64,000 nucleotides of DNA from Mercurialis annua (Eukaryota; Streptophyta; Magnoliopsida; Malpighiales; Euphorbiaceae). The position numbers were made by a program, and so were the translations under genes. A model generated the notes under the pieces. That model did not search any database, was not told the DNA's origin, and was given only the letters and a program-made list of their open reading frames with translations. This document shows, one piece after another, positions 38,301-53,205 of this stretch. Within the stretch, counting starts at the first letter, position 1. Each line of letters begins with the position of its first letter. Location of the stretch: NCBI RefSeq assembly GCF_937616625.2, contig NC_065570.1, forward strand, positions 36,463,665 through 36,527,664. Direction: 5' to 3'.

Positions 38301-41300
38301 TAACCTAACCATGCTTAGGAAATCGGAACGACGTGTTAAAGAGACTTGAAACGAGACATACCAATCTAGCGTCACTTTTCACGCACACTTTACGTAATAT
38401 AACCTGAACATGCTTAGGTAATCGGAATACGCATTAAAAAGACTTGAGACGCGACATACTAATCTAGCATCACTTTTCACGCACAGTTTGCGTCAAATAA
38501 CCTAACCATGCCAAGGTAATCGGAACGACGCGTCAAAGAGACTTGAGATGCGACATACTAATTGATTGTCACTTTTCACGCACACTTTGTGTAATATAAC
38601 CTAACCATGCTTAGGTAATCAGAACGACGCGTTAGAGACACTTGTGACGCGGCATAAGCAAAGTAATCAAAACGACGGGTTAAAGACACTTGAAACGCAC
38701 CATACTAATCTAGCGTCACTTTTTACGCAGGCTTTGCGAATATAACCAAACCATGCTTAGGTAATCGGAACGACGTGTTAAAGAGACTTGAGACGCGACA
38801 TACTAATCTAGCCGTCATTTTTCACGCACACTTTGCGTAATACAACCTAACCATGATTAGGTAATCGGAACGACGCTTTAAAGAGACTTGAGACATGACA
38901 TACCAATCCAGCGTCACTTTTCATGCACACTTTGCGTAAAATAACCTATCCATGCTTAGGTAAGACACGTTAAAGAGACTTGCGACGCGACATACTAATT
39001 TACTGTCCCTTTTCACGCACACTATGTGTAGTATAACCTAACCATGCTTTGGTAATCGGATTGACGAGTTAAAGAGACTTGAAACGCGACATACTAATCT
39101 AGTGTCACTTGTCACGCACACTTTGCGTAATATAACTAAACCATGCTTAGGTAATCGGAACGCTGAGTTAAAGAGACTTCAGACTCGACATACTAATCTA
39201 GCGTTACTTTTCACGCACACTACCTAACCATTCTTAGGTAATCGGAACGACGCATTAAAGAGACTTGAAACGCGACACACTATTCTAGCGTCACTATTCA
39301 CGCACACTTTGCTTAGTATAACGACGCGTTTTTAGAGACTTCAGAAGCGACATACTAATCTAGCGTCACTTTTCACGCACACTTTGTGTAATAATCAAAC
39401 CATGCTTAGGTAATCGGAACACGCATTTTTAGAGACTTCAGACGGGACATACTAATCTAGCGTCACTTTTCACGCACACTTTGCGTAAAATAACCTAACC
39501 ATGTTTAGGTAATCGGAACAATGCGTTAAAGAGACTTAAGACGTGACATACTAATCTAGCGTCACTTTTCACGCACACTTTGCGTAATATAACGTAACCA
39601 TGCTTAGGTAATTGGAATGACGCATTAAAGAGACTTAGGACGCGCCATACTAATCAAACGTCACTTTTCGAGCACAGTTTGCGTAATACAATCTAACCAT
39701 GCTTACGTAATCGGAACGACGCGTTAAAGAGACTTGAGATGAGACAAACAAATGTAGCATCACTTTTCACGCATACTTTGCGTAATATAACCTAACCATG
39801 CTTAGTTAATAGAAACAACGCGTTAAAGAGACTTGAGTCGCGACATACTAATTTAGCGTCACTTTTTACGCACACTTTGCGTAATCTAACCTAACCATGC
39901 TTAGGTAATCGGAAGGACACGTTAAAGAGACTTGAGAGGCGACATACTAATCTACCGCCACTATACACTCACTCTTTGAGTAATACAACCTAACCATGCT
40001 TTAGGTAATCGAAACGACGCGTTAGATAGACTTGTGACGCGACATAAGAATGGTAATTGATACGACACGTTAAAGAGACTTGAGACGCGACATATTAATC
40101 ACTTTTCACGCACACTCTGCGTAATATAAGCTAACATACTAATCGAAACGACATACTAATCTAAAGTCACTTTTTACGCACACTTTGCGTAATATTACTT
40201 AACCATGCTTAAGTAATTGTAACAACGTGTTAAGAAGACTTGTGACGCGACATACTAATCTAGCGACAATTTTAACATAACCATGCTTTGGTCATGGGAA
40301 CGACGCGTTAAAGAGACTTGAGACGTGACATACTAATCTAGCGTCACTTTTCACGCACACTTTGCGTAATATAATCTAACCATGCTTAGATAAAGGGACT
40401 TGAGACGCGACATACAAATCTAGCGTCACTTTTTGCGGACACTTTGTGTAAAATAACCTAACCATGCTTAGGTAATCGGAATGACGCGTTAAAGAGACAT
40501 GAGATGCGACATACTAATCTATTTTCACTTTTCACGCACACTTTGCGTAATATAACCTAACCATGCTTAGGTAATCAGAACGACGCTTTAGAAACACTTG
40601 TAACGCGACATAAGCATGGTAATCGAAACGACGCATCAAAGAGACACTTGTTACGCGACATAAGCATGGTAATCGAAACGACGCATTAAAGAGACTTGAA
40701 ACGCGTAATACTAATCTAGCGTCACTTTTTACGCACGCTTTGCGTAATATAACCTAACCATATTTAGGAAATCGAAATGACGCGTTAAAGAGACTTGTGA
40801 TGGGACATACTAATTTAGCGTCACTTTTCAAGCACACTTGGCGTAATATAAGTCAACCATGCTTATGTAATAAGAACGACGCGTTAGAGAGACTTGGTAT
40901 GCGTCATAAGCATGATAATCGAAACGACACGTTAAAGAGACTTAAAACGTGCCATACTAATCTAGCGTCACTTTTTACGCAGACTTTGCGTAATATAACC
41001 TAACCATGCTTAGGTTATTAAAACGACGCGTTAAAGAGACTTGAAACGCGACATACTAATGTAGTGTCTCTTTTCACGCAAACTTTGCATCATATAACCT
41101 AACCATGCTTAGGAAATCGGAACGACGTGTTAAAGAGACTTGAAACGAGACATACCAATCTAGCGTCACTTTTCACGCACACTTTACGTAATATAACCTG
41201 AACATGCTTAGGTAATCGGAATACACATTAAAGAGACTTGAGACGCGACATACTAATCTAGCATCACTTTTCACGCACAGTTTGCGTCAAATAACCTAAC

Positions 41301-43590
41301 CATGCCTAGGTAATCGGAACGACGCGTCAAAGAGACTTGAGATGCGACATACTAATTGATTGTCACTTTTCACGCACACTTTGTGTAATATAACCTAACC
41401 ATGCTTAGGTAATCAGAACGACGCGTTAGAGACACTTGTGACGCGGCATAAGCAAAGTAATCAAAACGACGGGTTAAAGACACTTGAAACGCACCATACT
41501 AATCTAGCGTCACTTTTTACGCAGGCTTTGCGAATATAACCAAACCATGCTTAGGTAATCGGAACGACGTGTTAAAGAGACTTGAGACGCGACATACTAA
41601 TCTAGCCGTCATTTTTCACGCACACTTTGCGTAATACAACCTAACCATGATTAGGTAATCGGAACGACGCTTTAAAGAGACTTGAGACATGACATACCAA
41701 TCCAGCGTCACTTTTCATGCACACTTTGCGTAAAATAACCTATCCATGCTTAGGTAAGACACGTTAAAGAGACTTGCGACGCGACATACTAATTTACTGT
41801 CCCTTTTCACGCACACTATGTGTAGTATAACCTAACCATGCTTTGGTAATCGGATTGACGAGTTAAAGAGACTTGAAACGCGACATACTAATCTAGTGTC
41901 ACTTGTCACGCACACTTTGCGTAATATAACTAAACCATGCTTAGGTAATCGGAACGCTGAGTTAAAGAGACTTCAGACTCGACATACTAATCTAGCGTTA
42001 CTTTTCACGCACACTACCTAACCATTCTTAGGTAATCGGAACGACGCATTAAAGAGACTTGAAACGCGACACACTATTCTAGCGTCACTATTCACGCACA
42101 CTTTGCTTAGTATAACGACGCGTTTTTAGAGACTTCAGAAGCGACATACTAATCTAGCGTCACTTTTCACGCACACTTTGTGTAATAATCAAACCATGCT
42201 TAGGTAATCGGAACACGCATTTTTAGAGACTTCAGACGGGACATACTAATCTAGCGTCACTTTTCACGCACACTTTGCGTAAAATAACCTAACCATGTTT
42301 AGGTAATCGGAACAATGCGTTAAAGAGACTTAAGACGTGACATACTAATCTAGCGTCACTTTTCACGCACACTTTGCGTAATATAACGTAACCATGCTTA
42401 GGTAATTGGAATGACGCATTAAAGAGACTTAGGACGCGCCATACTAATCAAACGTCACTTTTCGAGCACAGTTTGCGTAATACAATCTAACCATGCTTAC
42501 GTAATCGGAACGACGCGTTAAAGAGACTTGAGATGAGACAAACAAATGTAGCATCACTTTTCACGCATACTTTGCGTAATATAACCTAACCATGCTTAGT
42601 TAATAGAAACAACGCGTTAAAGAGACTTGAGTCGCGACATACTAATTTAGCGTCACTTTTTACGCACACTTTGCGTAATCTAACCTAACCATGCTTAGGT
42701 AATCGGAAGGACACGTTAAAGAGACTTGAGAGGCGACATACTAATCTACCGCCACTATACACTCACTCTTTGAGTAATACAACCTAACCATGCTTTAGGT
42801 AATCGAAACGACGCGTTAGATAGACTTGTGACGCGACATAAGAATGGTAATTGATACGACACGTTAAAGAGACTTGAGACGCGACATATTAATCACTTTT
42901 CACGCACACTCTGCGTAATATAAGCTAACATACTAATCGAAACGACATACTAATCTAAAGTCACTTTTTACGCACACTTTGCGTAATATTACTTAACCAT
43001 GCTTAAGTAATTGTAACAACGTGTTAAGAAGACTTGTGACGCGACATACTAATCTAGCGACAATTTTAACATAACCATGCTTTGGTCATGGGAACGACGC
43101 GTTAAAGAGACTTGAGACGTGACATACTAATCTAGCGTCACTTTTCACGCACACTTTGCGTAATATAATCTAACCATGCTTAGATAAAGGGACTTGAGAC
43201 GCGACATACAAATCTAGCGTCACTTTTTGCGGACACTTTGTGTAAAATAATCTAACCATGCTTAGGTAATCGGAATGACGCGTTAAAGAGACATGAGATG
43301 CGACATACTAATCTATTTTCACTTTTCACGCACACTTTGCGTAATATAACCTAACCATGCTTAGGTAATCAGAACGACGCTTTAGAAACACTTGTAACGC
43401 GACATAAGCATGGTAATCGAAACGACGCATCAAAGAGACACTTGTTACGCGACATAAGCATGGTAATCGAAACGACGCATTAAAGAGACTTGAAACGCGT
43501 AATACTAATCTAGCGTCACTTTTTACGCACGCTTTGCGTAATATAACCTAACCATATTTAGGAAATCGAAATGACGCGTTAAAGAGACTT
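35211..43590 (+). repeat. Higher-order repeat array B (2793-bp unit, 3 copies)
   Basis: Units are 35211-38003, 38004-40796 and 40797-43590, each beginning gtgatgggac (unit start seen at 35211, 38004 and 40797). ggtcatggga lies at 37497, 40290 and 43084. Copies are nearly identical; visible differences are single bases and a 2-bp loss near 38091. The unit joins two older pieces: its first part continues the 1.36-kb duplicated block, and its last part is the shared module cut off at gagacttg. In units 1 and 2 that cut end runs into the next gtgatgggac, whereas after unit 3 the module continues naturally as gagtaacgac into HOR C. This shows the recombination joint that created the unit. Confidence 0.96.
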
Positions 43591-44779
43591 GAGTAACGAC
43601 ATATTATTAATCAAGCGCCAGTTTTCACGCACACTTTGAGTAATATAACCTAACCATGCTTAGATAATCGGAACAACGCGTTAAAGAGACTTGAGACGCG
43701 ACATACTAATCTAGTTTCACTTTTCACGCACTCTTTACGTAATATAACCTATTCATGCTTAGGTAATTGGAATACGCATTAAAAAGACTCGAGACATGAC
43801 ATACTAATCTCGCATAAAATAACCTAACCATGCATAGGTAATCGGCACGACGCGTTAAAGAGACTTGAGACACGACAAACTAATTTATTGTCACTTTTCA
43901 CGCACACTTTGCGTAATATAACCTAACCATGCTTAGGTAATCAGAACGACGCGTTAGAGACACTTCTAACGCGACATAAGAACAGTAATCGAAATGACGC
44001 GTTCAAGCGACATGAAACACGCCATACTAATCTAGCGTCACTTTTCACGCACACTTTGCGTAATACAACCTAACCATGCTTAGGTAATCGGAACGACGCG
44101 ATACAGAGAGTTGAGATGCGACATACTAATCTAACGTCCCTTTTCACGCACACTTCGCGTAAAATAACCTAACCATGCTTAGGTAATCGGAACGGCACGT
44201 TAAAGACACTTGCAATGCGACATACTAATATATTGTCAATTTTCACGCACACTTTGCGTAATATAACCTAACCAAGCTTTGGTAATCGGAACGACGTGTT
44301 ACAGAGACTTGTAAAGCGACATAAGCATGGTAATCGAAACGATACATTAAAGAGACTTGAGACACGACATACTAACCTAGCAAGTGTTTTCACGCGCACA
44401 TTGCGTAATATAACCTAAGCATGCTTTTGTAATCGGAACGACGCGTTAAAGAGAGTTGAGATGCGACATACTAATCTAGCGTCCCTTTTCACGCACACTT
44501 CGCGTAAAATAACCTAACCATGCTTAGGTAATCGGAACGGCACGTTAAAGACACTTGCAAAGCGACATACTAATCTATTGTCACTTTTCACGCACACTTT
44601 GCGTAATATAACCTAACCAAGCTTTGGTAATCGGAACGACGTGTTACAGAGACTTGTAAAGCGACATAAGCATGGTAATCAAAACGATACATTAAAGAGA
44701 CTTGTAACGTGACATAAGTATGGTAATCGAAACGTTACGTTAAAGAGACTTGAGACGCGCCATACTAATCTAACGTCAC

Positions 44780-45405
44780 TTTTTACGCACACTTTGCGTA
44801 ATATTACTTAACCATGCTTAAGTAATCGTAACAACGTGTTAAGAAGACTTGTGACGCGACATACTAATCAGCGACAGTTTTAACATAACCATGCTTTGGT
44901 CATGGGAACGACGCGTTAAAGAGACTTGAGACGTGACATACTAATCTAGCGTCACTTTTCACGCACACTTTGCGTAATATAATCTAACCATGCTTAGATA
45001 AAGGGACTTGAGACGCGACATACAAATCTAGCGTCACTTTTTGCGCACACTTTGTGTAAAATAACCTAACCATGCTTAAGTAATCGGAATGACGCGTTAA
45101 AGAGACATGAGATGCGACATACTAATCTATTTTCACTTTTCACGCACACTTTGTGTAATATAACCTAACCATGCTTAGGTAATCAGAACGACGCATTAGA
45201 GACACTTGTGACGCGACATAAGCATGGTAATCGAAATGACGCATTAAAGAGACACTTGTTACGCGACATAAGCATGGTAATCGAAACGACGCATTAAAGA
45301 GACTTGGAACGCGTAATACTAATCTAGCGTCACTTTTTACGCACGCTTTGCGTAATATAACCTAACCATATTTAGGAAATCGAAATGACGCGTTAAAGAG
45401 ACTTG
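44780..45405 (+). repeat. Shared module found in HORs A, B and C (representative)
   Basis: Marked by ttactta(a/t)ccatgcttaag, then gtgttaagaagac, then the deleted monomer ggtcatggga, then catgcttagataaaggg, ending at gagtaacgac. The ggtcatggga marker occurs at 11201, 14340, 17479, 37497, 40290, 43084, 44898, 46693, 48457, 51548, 54716, 56576 and 58439. The distance from this marker to gagtaacgac is 556 bp in HOR A. It is usually 501-507 bp in HORs B and C, 457 bp in the copy starting 46693, and 590 bp in the copy starting 58439. All of these length differences come from short-unit or partial-monomer gain and loss. Confidence 0.92.
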
Positions 45406-48400
45406 AGTAACGACATATTATTAATCAAGCGCCAGTTTTCACGCACACTTTGAGTAATATAACCTAACCATGCTTAGATAATCGGAACAACGCGTTAAAG
45501 AGACTTGAGACGCGACATACTAATCTAGTTTCACTTTTCGAGCACTCTTTACGTAATATAACCTATTCATGCTTAGGTAATTGGAATACGCATTAAAAAG
45601 ACTCGAGACATGACATACTAATCTCGCATAAAATAACCTAACCATGCATAGGTAATCGGCACGACGCGTTAAAGAGACTTGAGACACGACAAACTAATTT
45701 ATTGTCACTTTTCACGCACACTTTGCGTAATATATCCTAACCATGCTTAGGTAATCAGAACGACGCGTTAGAGACACTTCTAACGCGACATAAGAACAGT
45801 AATCGAAACGACGCGTTAAAGCGACTTGAAACACGCCATACTAATCTAGCGTCACTTTTCACGAACACTTTGCGTAATACAACCTAACCATGCTTAGGTA
45901 ATCGGAACGACGCGATACAGAGAGTTGAGACGCGACATACTAATCTAGCGTCCCTTTTCACGCATACTTCGCGTAATATAACCTAACCATGCTTAGGTAA
46001 TCGGTACGACACGTTAAAGACACTTGCAACGCGACATACTAATATATTGTCACTTTTCACGCACACTTTGCGTAATATAACCTAACCAAGCTTTGGTAAT
46101 CGGAACGACGTGTTACAGAGACTTGTAAAGCGACATAAGCATGGTAATCGAAACGATACATTAAAGAGACTTGAGACACGACATACTAACCTAGCAAGTG
46201 TTTTCACGCGCACATTGCGTAATATAACCTAAGCATGCTTTTGTAATCGGAACGACGCGTTAAAGAGAGTTGAGATGCGACATACTAATCTAGCGTCCCT
46301 TTTCACGCACACTTCGCGTAAAATAACCTAATCATGCTTAGGTAATCGGAACGGCACGTTAAAGACACTTGCAAAGCGACATACTAATCTATTGTCACTT
46401 TTCACGCACACTTTGCGTAATATAACCTAACCAAGCTTTGGTAATCGGAACGACGTGTTACAGAGACTTGTAAAGCGACATAAGCATGGTATTCAAAACG
46501 ATACATTAAAGAGACTTGTAACGTGACATAAACGTTAAAGAGACTTGAGACGCGCCATACTAATCTAACGTCACTTTTTACGCACACTTTGCGTAATATT
46601 ACTTATCCATGCTTAAGTAATCGTAACAACGTGTTAAGAAGACTTGTGACGCGACATACTAATCAGCGACAGTTTTAACATAACCATGCTTTGGTCATGG
46701 GAACGACGCGTTAAAGAGACTTGAGACGTGACATACTAATCTAGCGTCACTTTTCACGCACACTTTGCGTAATATAATCTAACCATGCTTAGATAAAGGG
46801 ACTTGAGACGCGACATACAAATCTAGCGTCACTTTTTGCGCACACTTTGTGTAAAATAACCTAACCATGCTTAGGTAATTGGAATGACGCGTTAAAGAGA
46901 CATGAGATGCGACATACTAATCTATTTTCACTTTTCACGCACACTTTGTGTAATATAACCTAACCATGCTTAGGTAATCAGAACGACGCATTAGAGACAC
47001 TTGTGACGCGACATAAGCATGGTAATCGAAACGACGCATTAAAGAGACTTGAAACGCGTTATACTAATCTAGCGTCACTTTTTACGCACGCTTTGCGTAA
47101 TATAACCTAACCATATTTAGGAAATCGAAATGACGCGTTAAAGAGACTTGAGTAACGACATATTATTAATCAAGCGCCAGTTTTCACTCACACTTTGAGT
47201 AATATAACCTAACCATGCTTAGATAATCGGAACAACGCGTTAAAGAGACTTGAGACGCGACATACTAATCTAGTTTCACTTTTCACGCACTCTTTACGTA
47301 ATATAACCTATTCATGCTTAGGTAATTGGAATACGCATTAAAAAGACTCGAGACATGACATACTAATCTCGCATAAAATAACCTAACCATGCATAGGTAA
47401 TCGGCACGACGCGTTAAAGAGACTTGAGACACGACAAACTAATTTATTGTCACTTTTCACGCACACTTTGCGTAATATAACCTAACCATGCTTAGGTAAT
47501 CAGAACGACTCGTTAGAGACACTTCTAACGCGACATAAGAACAGTAATCGAAACGACGCGTTAAAGCGACTTGAAACACGCCATACTAATCTAGCGTCAC
47601 TTTTCACGCACACTTTGCGTAATACAACCTAACCATGCTTAGGTAATCAGAACGACGCGATACAGAGAGTTGAGATGCGACATACTAATCTAGCGTCCCT
47701 TTTCACGCACACTTCGCGTAAAATAACCTAACCATGCTTAGGTAATCGGAACGGCACGTTAAAGACACTTGCAACGCGACATACTAATATATTGTCCCTT
47801 TTCACGCACACTTTGCGTAATATAACCTAACCAAGCTTTGATAATCGGAACGACGTGTTACAGAGACTTGTAAAGCGACATAAGCATGGTAATCGAAACG
47901 ATACATTAAAGACACTTGAGACACGACATACTAACCTAGCAAGTGTTTTCACGCGCACATTGCGTAATATAACCTAAGCATGCTTTTGTAATCGGAACGA
48001 CGCGTTAAAGAGAGTTGAGATGCGACATACTAATCTAGCGTCCCTTTTCACGCACACTTCGCGTAAAATAACCTAACCATGCTTAGGTAATCGGAACGGC
48101 ACGTTAAAGACACTTGCAAAGCGACATACTAATCTATTGTCACTTTTCACGCACACTTTGCGTAATATAACCTAACCAAGCTTTGGTAATCGGAACGACG
48201 TGTTACAGAGACTTGTAAAGCGACATAAGCATGGTAATCAAAACGATACATTAAAGAGACTTGTAACGTGACATAAGTATGGTAATCGAAACGTTACGTT
48301 AAAGAGACTTGAGACGCGCCATACTAATCTAACGTCACTTTTTACGCACACTTTGCGTAATATTACTTAACCATGCTTAAGTAATCGTAACAACGTGTTA

Positions 48401-50461
48401 AGAAGACTTGTGACGCGACATACTAATCAGCGACAGTTTTAACATAACCATGCTTTGGTCATGGGAACGACACATTAAAGAGACTTGAGACGTGACATAC
48501 TAATCTAGCGTCACTTTTCACGCACACTTTGCGTAATATAATCTAACCATGCTTAGATAAAGGGACTTGAGACGCGACATACAAATCTAGCGTCACTTTT
48601 TGCGCACACTTTGTGTAAAAGAACCTAACCATGCTTAGGTAATCGGAATGACGCGTTAAAGAGACATGAGATGCGACATACTAATCTATTTTCACTTTTC
48701 ACGCACACTTTGCGTAATATAACCTAACCATGCTTAGGTAATCAGAACGACGCATTAGAGACACTTGTGACGCGACATAAGCATGGTAATCGAAACGACG
48801 CATTAAAGAGACACTTGTTACGCGACATAAGCATGGTAATCGAAACGACGCATTAAAGAGACTTGAAACGCGCAATACTAATCTAGCGTTACTTTTTACG
48901 CACGCTTTGCGTAATATAACCTAACCATTTTTAGGAAATCGAAACGACGCGTTAAAGAGACTTGAGTAACGACATATTAATCTAGCGCCAGTTTTCACGC
49001 ACACTTTGAGTAATATAACCTAACCATGCTTAGGTAATCTGAACAACGCGTTAAAGAGACTTGAGACGGGACATATAGTTTCACTTTTCACGCACTCTTT
49101 ACGTAATATAACCTATTCATGCTTAGGTAATTGGAATACGCATTAAAAAGACTCGAGACACGACATACTAATCTCGCATAAAATAACCTAACCATGCATA
49201 GGTAATCGGAACGACGCGTTAAAGAGACTTGAGACACGACAAACTAATTTGTTGTCACTTTAACATGCACACTTTGCGTAATATAGCCTAACCATGCTTA
49301 GGTAATCAGAACGACGCGTTAGAGACACTTCTAACGTGACATAAGAACAGTAATCGAAACGACGCGTTAAAGCGACTTGAAACACGCCATACTAATCTAG
49401 CGTCACTTTTCACGCACACTTTGCGTATTACAACCTAATCAAGATTAGGAAATGAGAACAACGTGATAAAGAGACTTATTGCGTAATATAACCTAACCAT
49501 GCTTAGGTAATCGGAACGACGCGTTAAAGAGAGTTGAGATGCGACATACTAATCCAGCGTCCCTTTTCACGCACACTTCGCGTAAAATAACCTAACCATG
49601 CTTAGGTAATCGGAACGGCACGTTAGAGACACTTGCAACGCGACATACTAATATATTGTCACTTTTCACGCACACTTTGCGTAATATAACCTAACCAAGT
49701 TTTGGTAATCGGAACGACGTTTACAGAGCCTTGTAAAGCGACATAAGCATGGTAATCGAAACGATACATTAAAGAGATTTGAGACACGACATACTAACCT
49801 AGCAAGTGTTTTCACGCGCACATTGCGTAATATAACCTAAGCATGCTTTTGTAATCGGAACGACACGTTAAAGAGAGTTGAGATGCGACATACTAATCTA
49901 GCGTCCTTTTTCACGCACACTTCGCGTAAAATAACCTAACCATGCTTAGGTAATCGGAACGGCACGTTAAAGACACTTGCAACGCGACATACTAATCTAT
50001 TGTCACTTTTCACGCACACTTTGCGTAATATAACCTAACAAGGCTTTGGTAATCGGAACGACGTGTTACAGAGCCTTGTAAAGCGACATAAGCATGGTAA
50101 TCGAAACGATACATTAAAGAGACTTGAGACACGACATACTAACCTAGCAAGTGTTTTCACGCGCACATTGCGTAATATAACCTAAGCATGCTTTTGTAAT
50201 CGGAACGACGCGTTAAAGAGAGTTGAGATGCGACATACTAATCTAGCGTCCCTTTTCACGCACACTTCGCGTAAAATAACCTAACCATGCTTAGGTAATC
50301 GGAACGGCAGGTTAAAGACACTTGCAAAGCGACATACTAATCTATTGTCCCTTTTCACGCACACTTTGCGTAATATAACCTAACTAAGCTTTGGTAATCG
50401 GAACGACGTGTTACAGAGACTTGTAAAGCGACATAAGCATGGTAATCAAAACGATACATTA

Positions 50462-51415
50462 GAGAGACTTGAGACGCGCCATACTAATCTAACGTCACTT
50501 TTCACGCACAGTTTGCATAATATAACCTAACCATGGTTAGGTAATCGGAACGAAGCATTAAAGAGAATTGAGACACGACATACTAACCTAGCAATAGTGT
50601 TCAAGCACACATTGCGTAATATAACCTAACCATGCTTAGGTAATCGGAACGACGCGTTAAAGAGACTTGGGACAAGACATAATAATCTATTTTCACATTT
50701 CACGCACACTTTGTGTTATATAACCTAACCATGCTTAGGTAATCGGAACGACGCGTTAGAGAGACTTGTGACGCGACATAAGCATGGAAATCGAAATGAC
50801 GCGCTACAGAGAATTGAGACACGACATACAAATCTATTGTCGCTTTTCACGCACAATTTGCGTAATATAACCTAACCATGTTAGATAATCGGAACGAAGC
50901 ATTAGAGAGACTTGAGATGCGACATACTAATCTAGCGTCACTTTTCACGCACAGTTTGCTTAATATAACCTAACCATGCTTAGGTAATTGGAACGCCGCG
51001 TTAGAGAGACTTGTGACACGACATACTAATCTAGCGTCACTTTTCACGCACACTTTACGTTAACTAAAACATGCTTAGGTAATCGGAACGACGCGTTAGA
51101 GAGACTTGTGAGACGACATAAGCATGGTAATCCAAACGACGCGTGACAGAGACTTGAGAAGCACCATACTAATCTAGCGTCACTTTTTACGTACGCTTTG
51201 CGTAATATAACCTAGCCATTCTTAGGTAATCATAACGACGCGTTAAAGATACTTGAGAAGCACCATACTAATGTATTGTCACTTTTCACGCACACTTTGC
51301 GTAATATAACCAAACCATGCTTTGGTAATCGGAACAACGTGTTAGAGAGACTTGTAACGTGACATATGAATGGCAATCGAAACGATACGTTAAAGAGACT
51401 TGAGACGCGCCATAC
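50462..51415 (+). repeat. Extra module in long HOR C unit, copy 1
   Basis: About 0.95 kb absent from the short HOR C units and repeated at 53206-54160 (offset about 2745). It contains its own recognisable variants: a perfect palindromic core cctaaccatggttagg (50526-50541), gacaagacataataatc, and gttaactaaaacatgc. It inserts between the 345-bp subrepeats and the shared module. Confidence 0.86.
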
Positions 51416-53205
51416 TAATCTAACGTCACTTTTTACGCACACTTTGCGTAATATTACTTAACCATGCTTAAGTAATCGTAACAACGTGTTAAGAAGACTT
51501 GTGACGCGACATACTAATCAGCGACAGTTTTAACATAACCATGCTTTGGTCATGGGAACGACGCGTTAAAGAGACTTGAGACGTGACATACTAATCTAGC
51601 GTCACTTTTCACGCACACTTTGCGTAATATAATCTAACCATGCTTAGATAAAGGGACTTGAGACGCGACATACAAATCTAGCGTCACTTCACACTTTGTG
51701 TAAAAGAACCTAACCATGCTTAGGTAATCGGAATGACGCGTTAAAGAGACATGAGATGCGACATACTAATCTATTTTCACTTTTCACGCACACTTTGCGT
51801 AATATAACCTAACCATGTTTAGGTAATCAGAACGACGCATTAGAGACACTTGTGACGCGACATAAGCATGGTAATCGAAACGACGCATTAAAGAGACACT
51901 TGTTACGCGACATAAGCATGGTAATCGAAACGACGCATTAAAGAGACTTGAAACGCGCAATACTAATCTAGCGTCACTTTTTACGCACGCTTTGCGTAAT
52001 ATAACCTAACCATTTTTAGGAAATCGAAACGACGCGTTAAAGAGACTTGAGTAACGACATATTAATCTAGCGCCAGTTTTCACGCACACTTTGAGTAATA
52101 TAACCTAACCATGCTTAGGTAATCGGAACAACGCGTTAAAGAGACTTGAGACGGGACATACTAATCTAGTTTCACTTTTCACGCACTCTTTACGTAATAT
52201 AACCTATTCATGCTTAGGTAATTGGAATACGCATTAAAAAGACTCGAGACACGACATACTAATCTCGCCTAAAATAACCTAACCATGCATAGGTAATCGG
52301 TACGACGCGTTAAAGAGACTTGAGACACAACAAACTAATTTGTTGTCACTTTAACATGCACACTTTGCGTAATATAACCTAACCATGCTTAGGTAATCAG
52401 AACGACGCGTTAGAGACACTTCTAACGCGACATAAGAACAGTAATCGAAACGACGCGTTAAAGCGACTTGAAACACGCCATACTAATCTAGCGTCACTTT
52501 TCACGCACACTTTGCGTATTACAACCTAATCAAGATTAGGAAATGAGAACAACGTGATAAAGAGACTTATTGCGTAATATAACCTAACCATGCTTAGGTA
52601 ATCGGAACGACGCGTTAAAGAGAGTTGAGATGCGACATACTAATCCAGCGTCCCTTTTCACGCACACTTCGCGTAAAATAACCTAACCATGCTTAGGTAA
52701 TCGGAACGGCACGTTAGAGACACTTGCAACGCGACATACTAATATATTGTCACTTTTCACGCACACTTTGCGTAATATAACCTAACCAAGTTTTGGTAAT
52801 CGGAACGACGTTTACAGAGCCTTGTAAAGCGACATAAGCATGGTAATCGAAACGATACATTAAAGAGACTTGAGACACGACATACTAACCTAGCAAGTGT
52901 TTTCACGCGCACATCGCGTAATATAACCTAAGCATGCTTTTGTAATCGGAACGACGCGTTAAAGAGAGTTGAGATGCGACATACTAATCTAGCGTCCTTT
53001 TTCACGCACACTTCGCGTAAAATAACCTAACCATGCTTAGGTAATCGGAACGGCACGTTAAAGACACTTGCAAAGCGACATACTAATCTATTGTCACTTT
53101 TCACGCACACTTTGCGTAATATAACCTAACCAAGCTTTGGTAATCGGAACGACGTGTTACAGAGACTTGTAAAGCGACATAAGCATGGTAATCAAAACGA
53201 TACAT

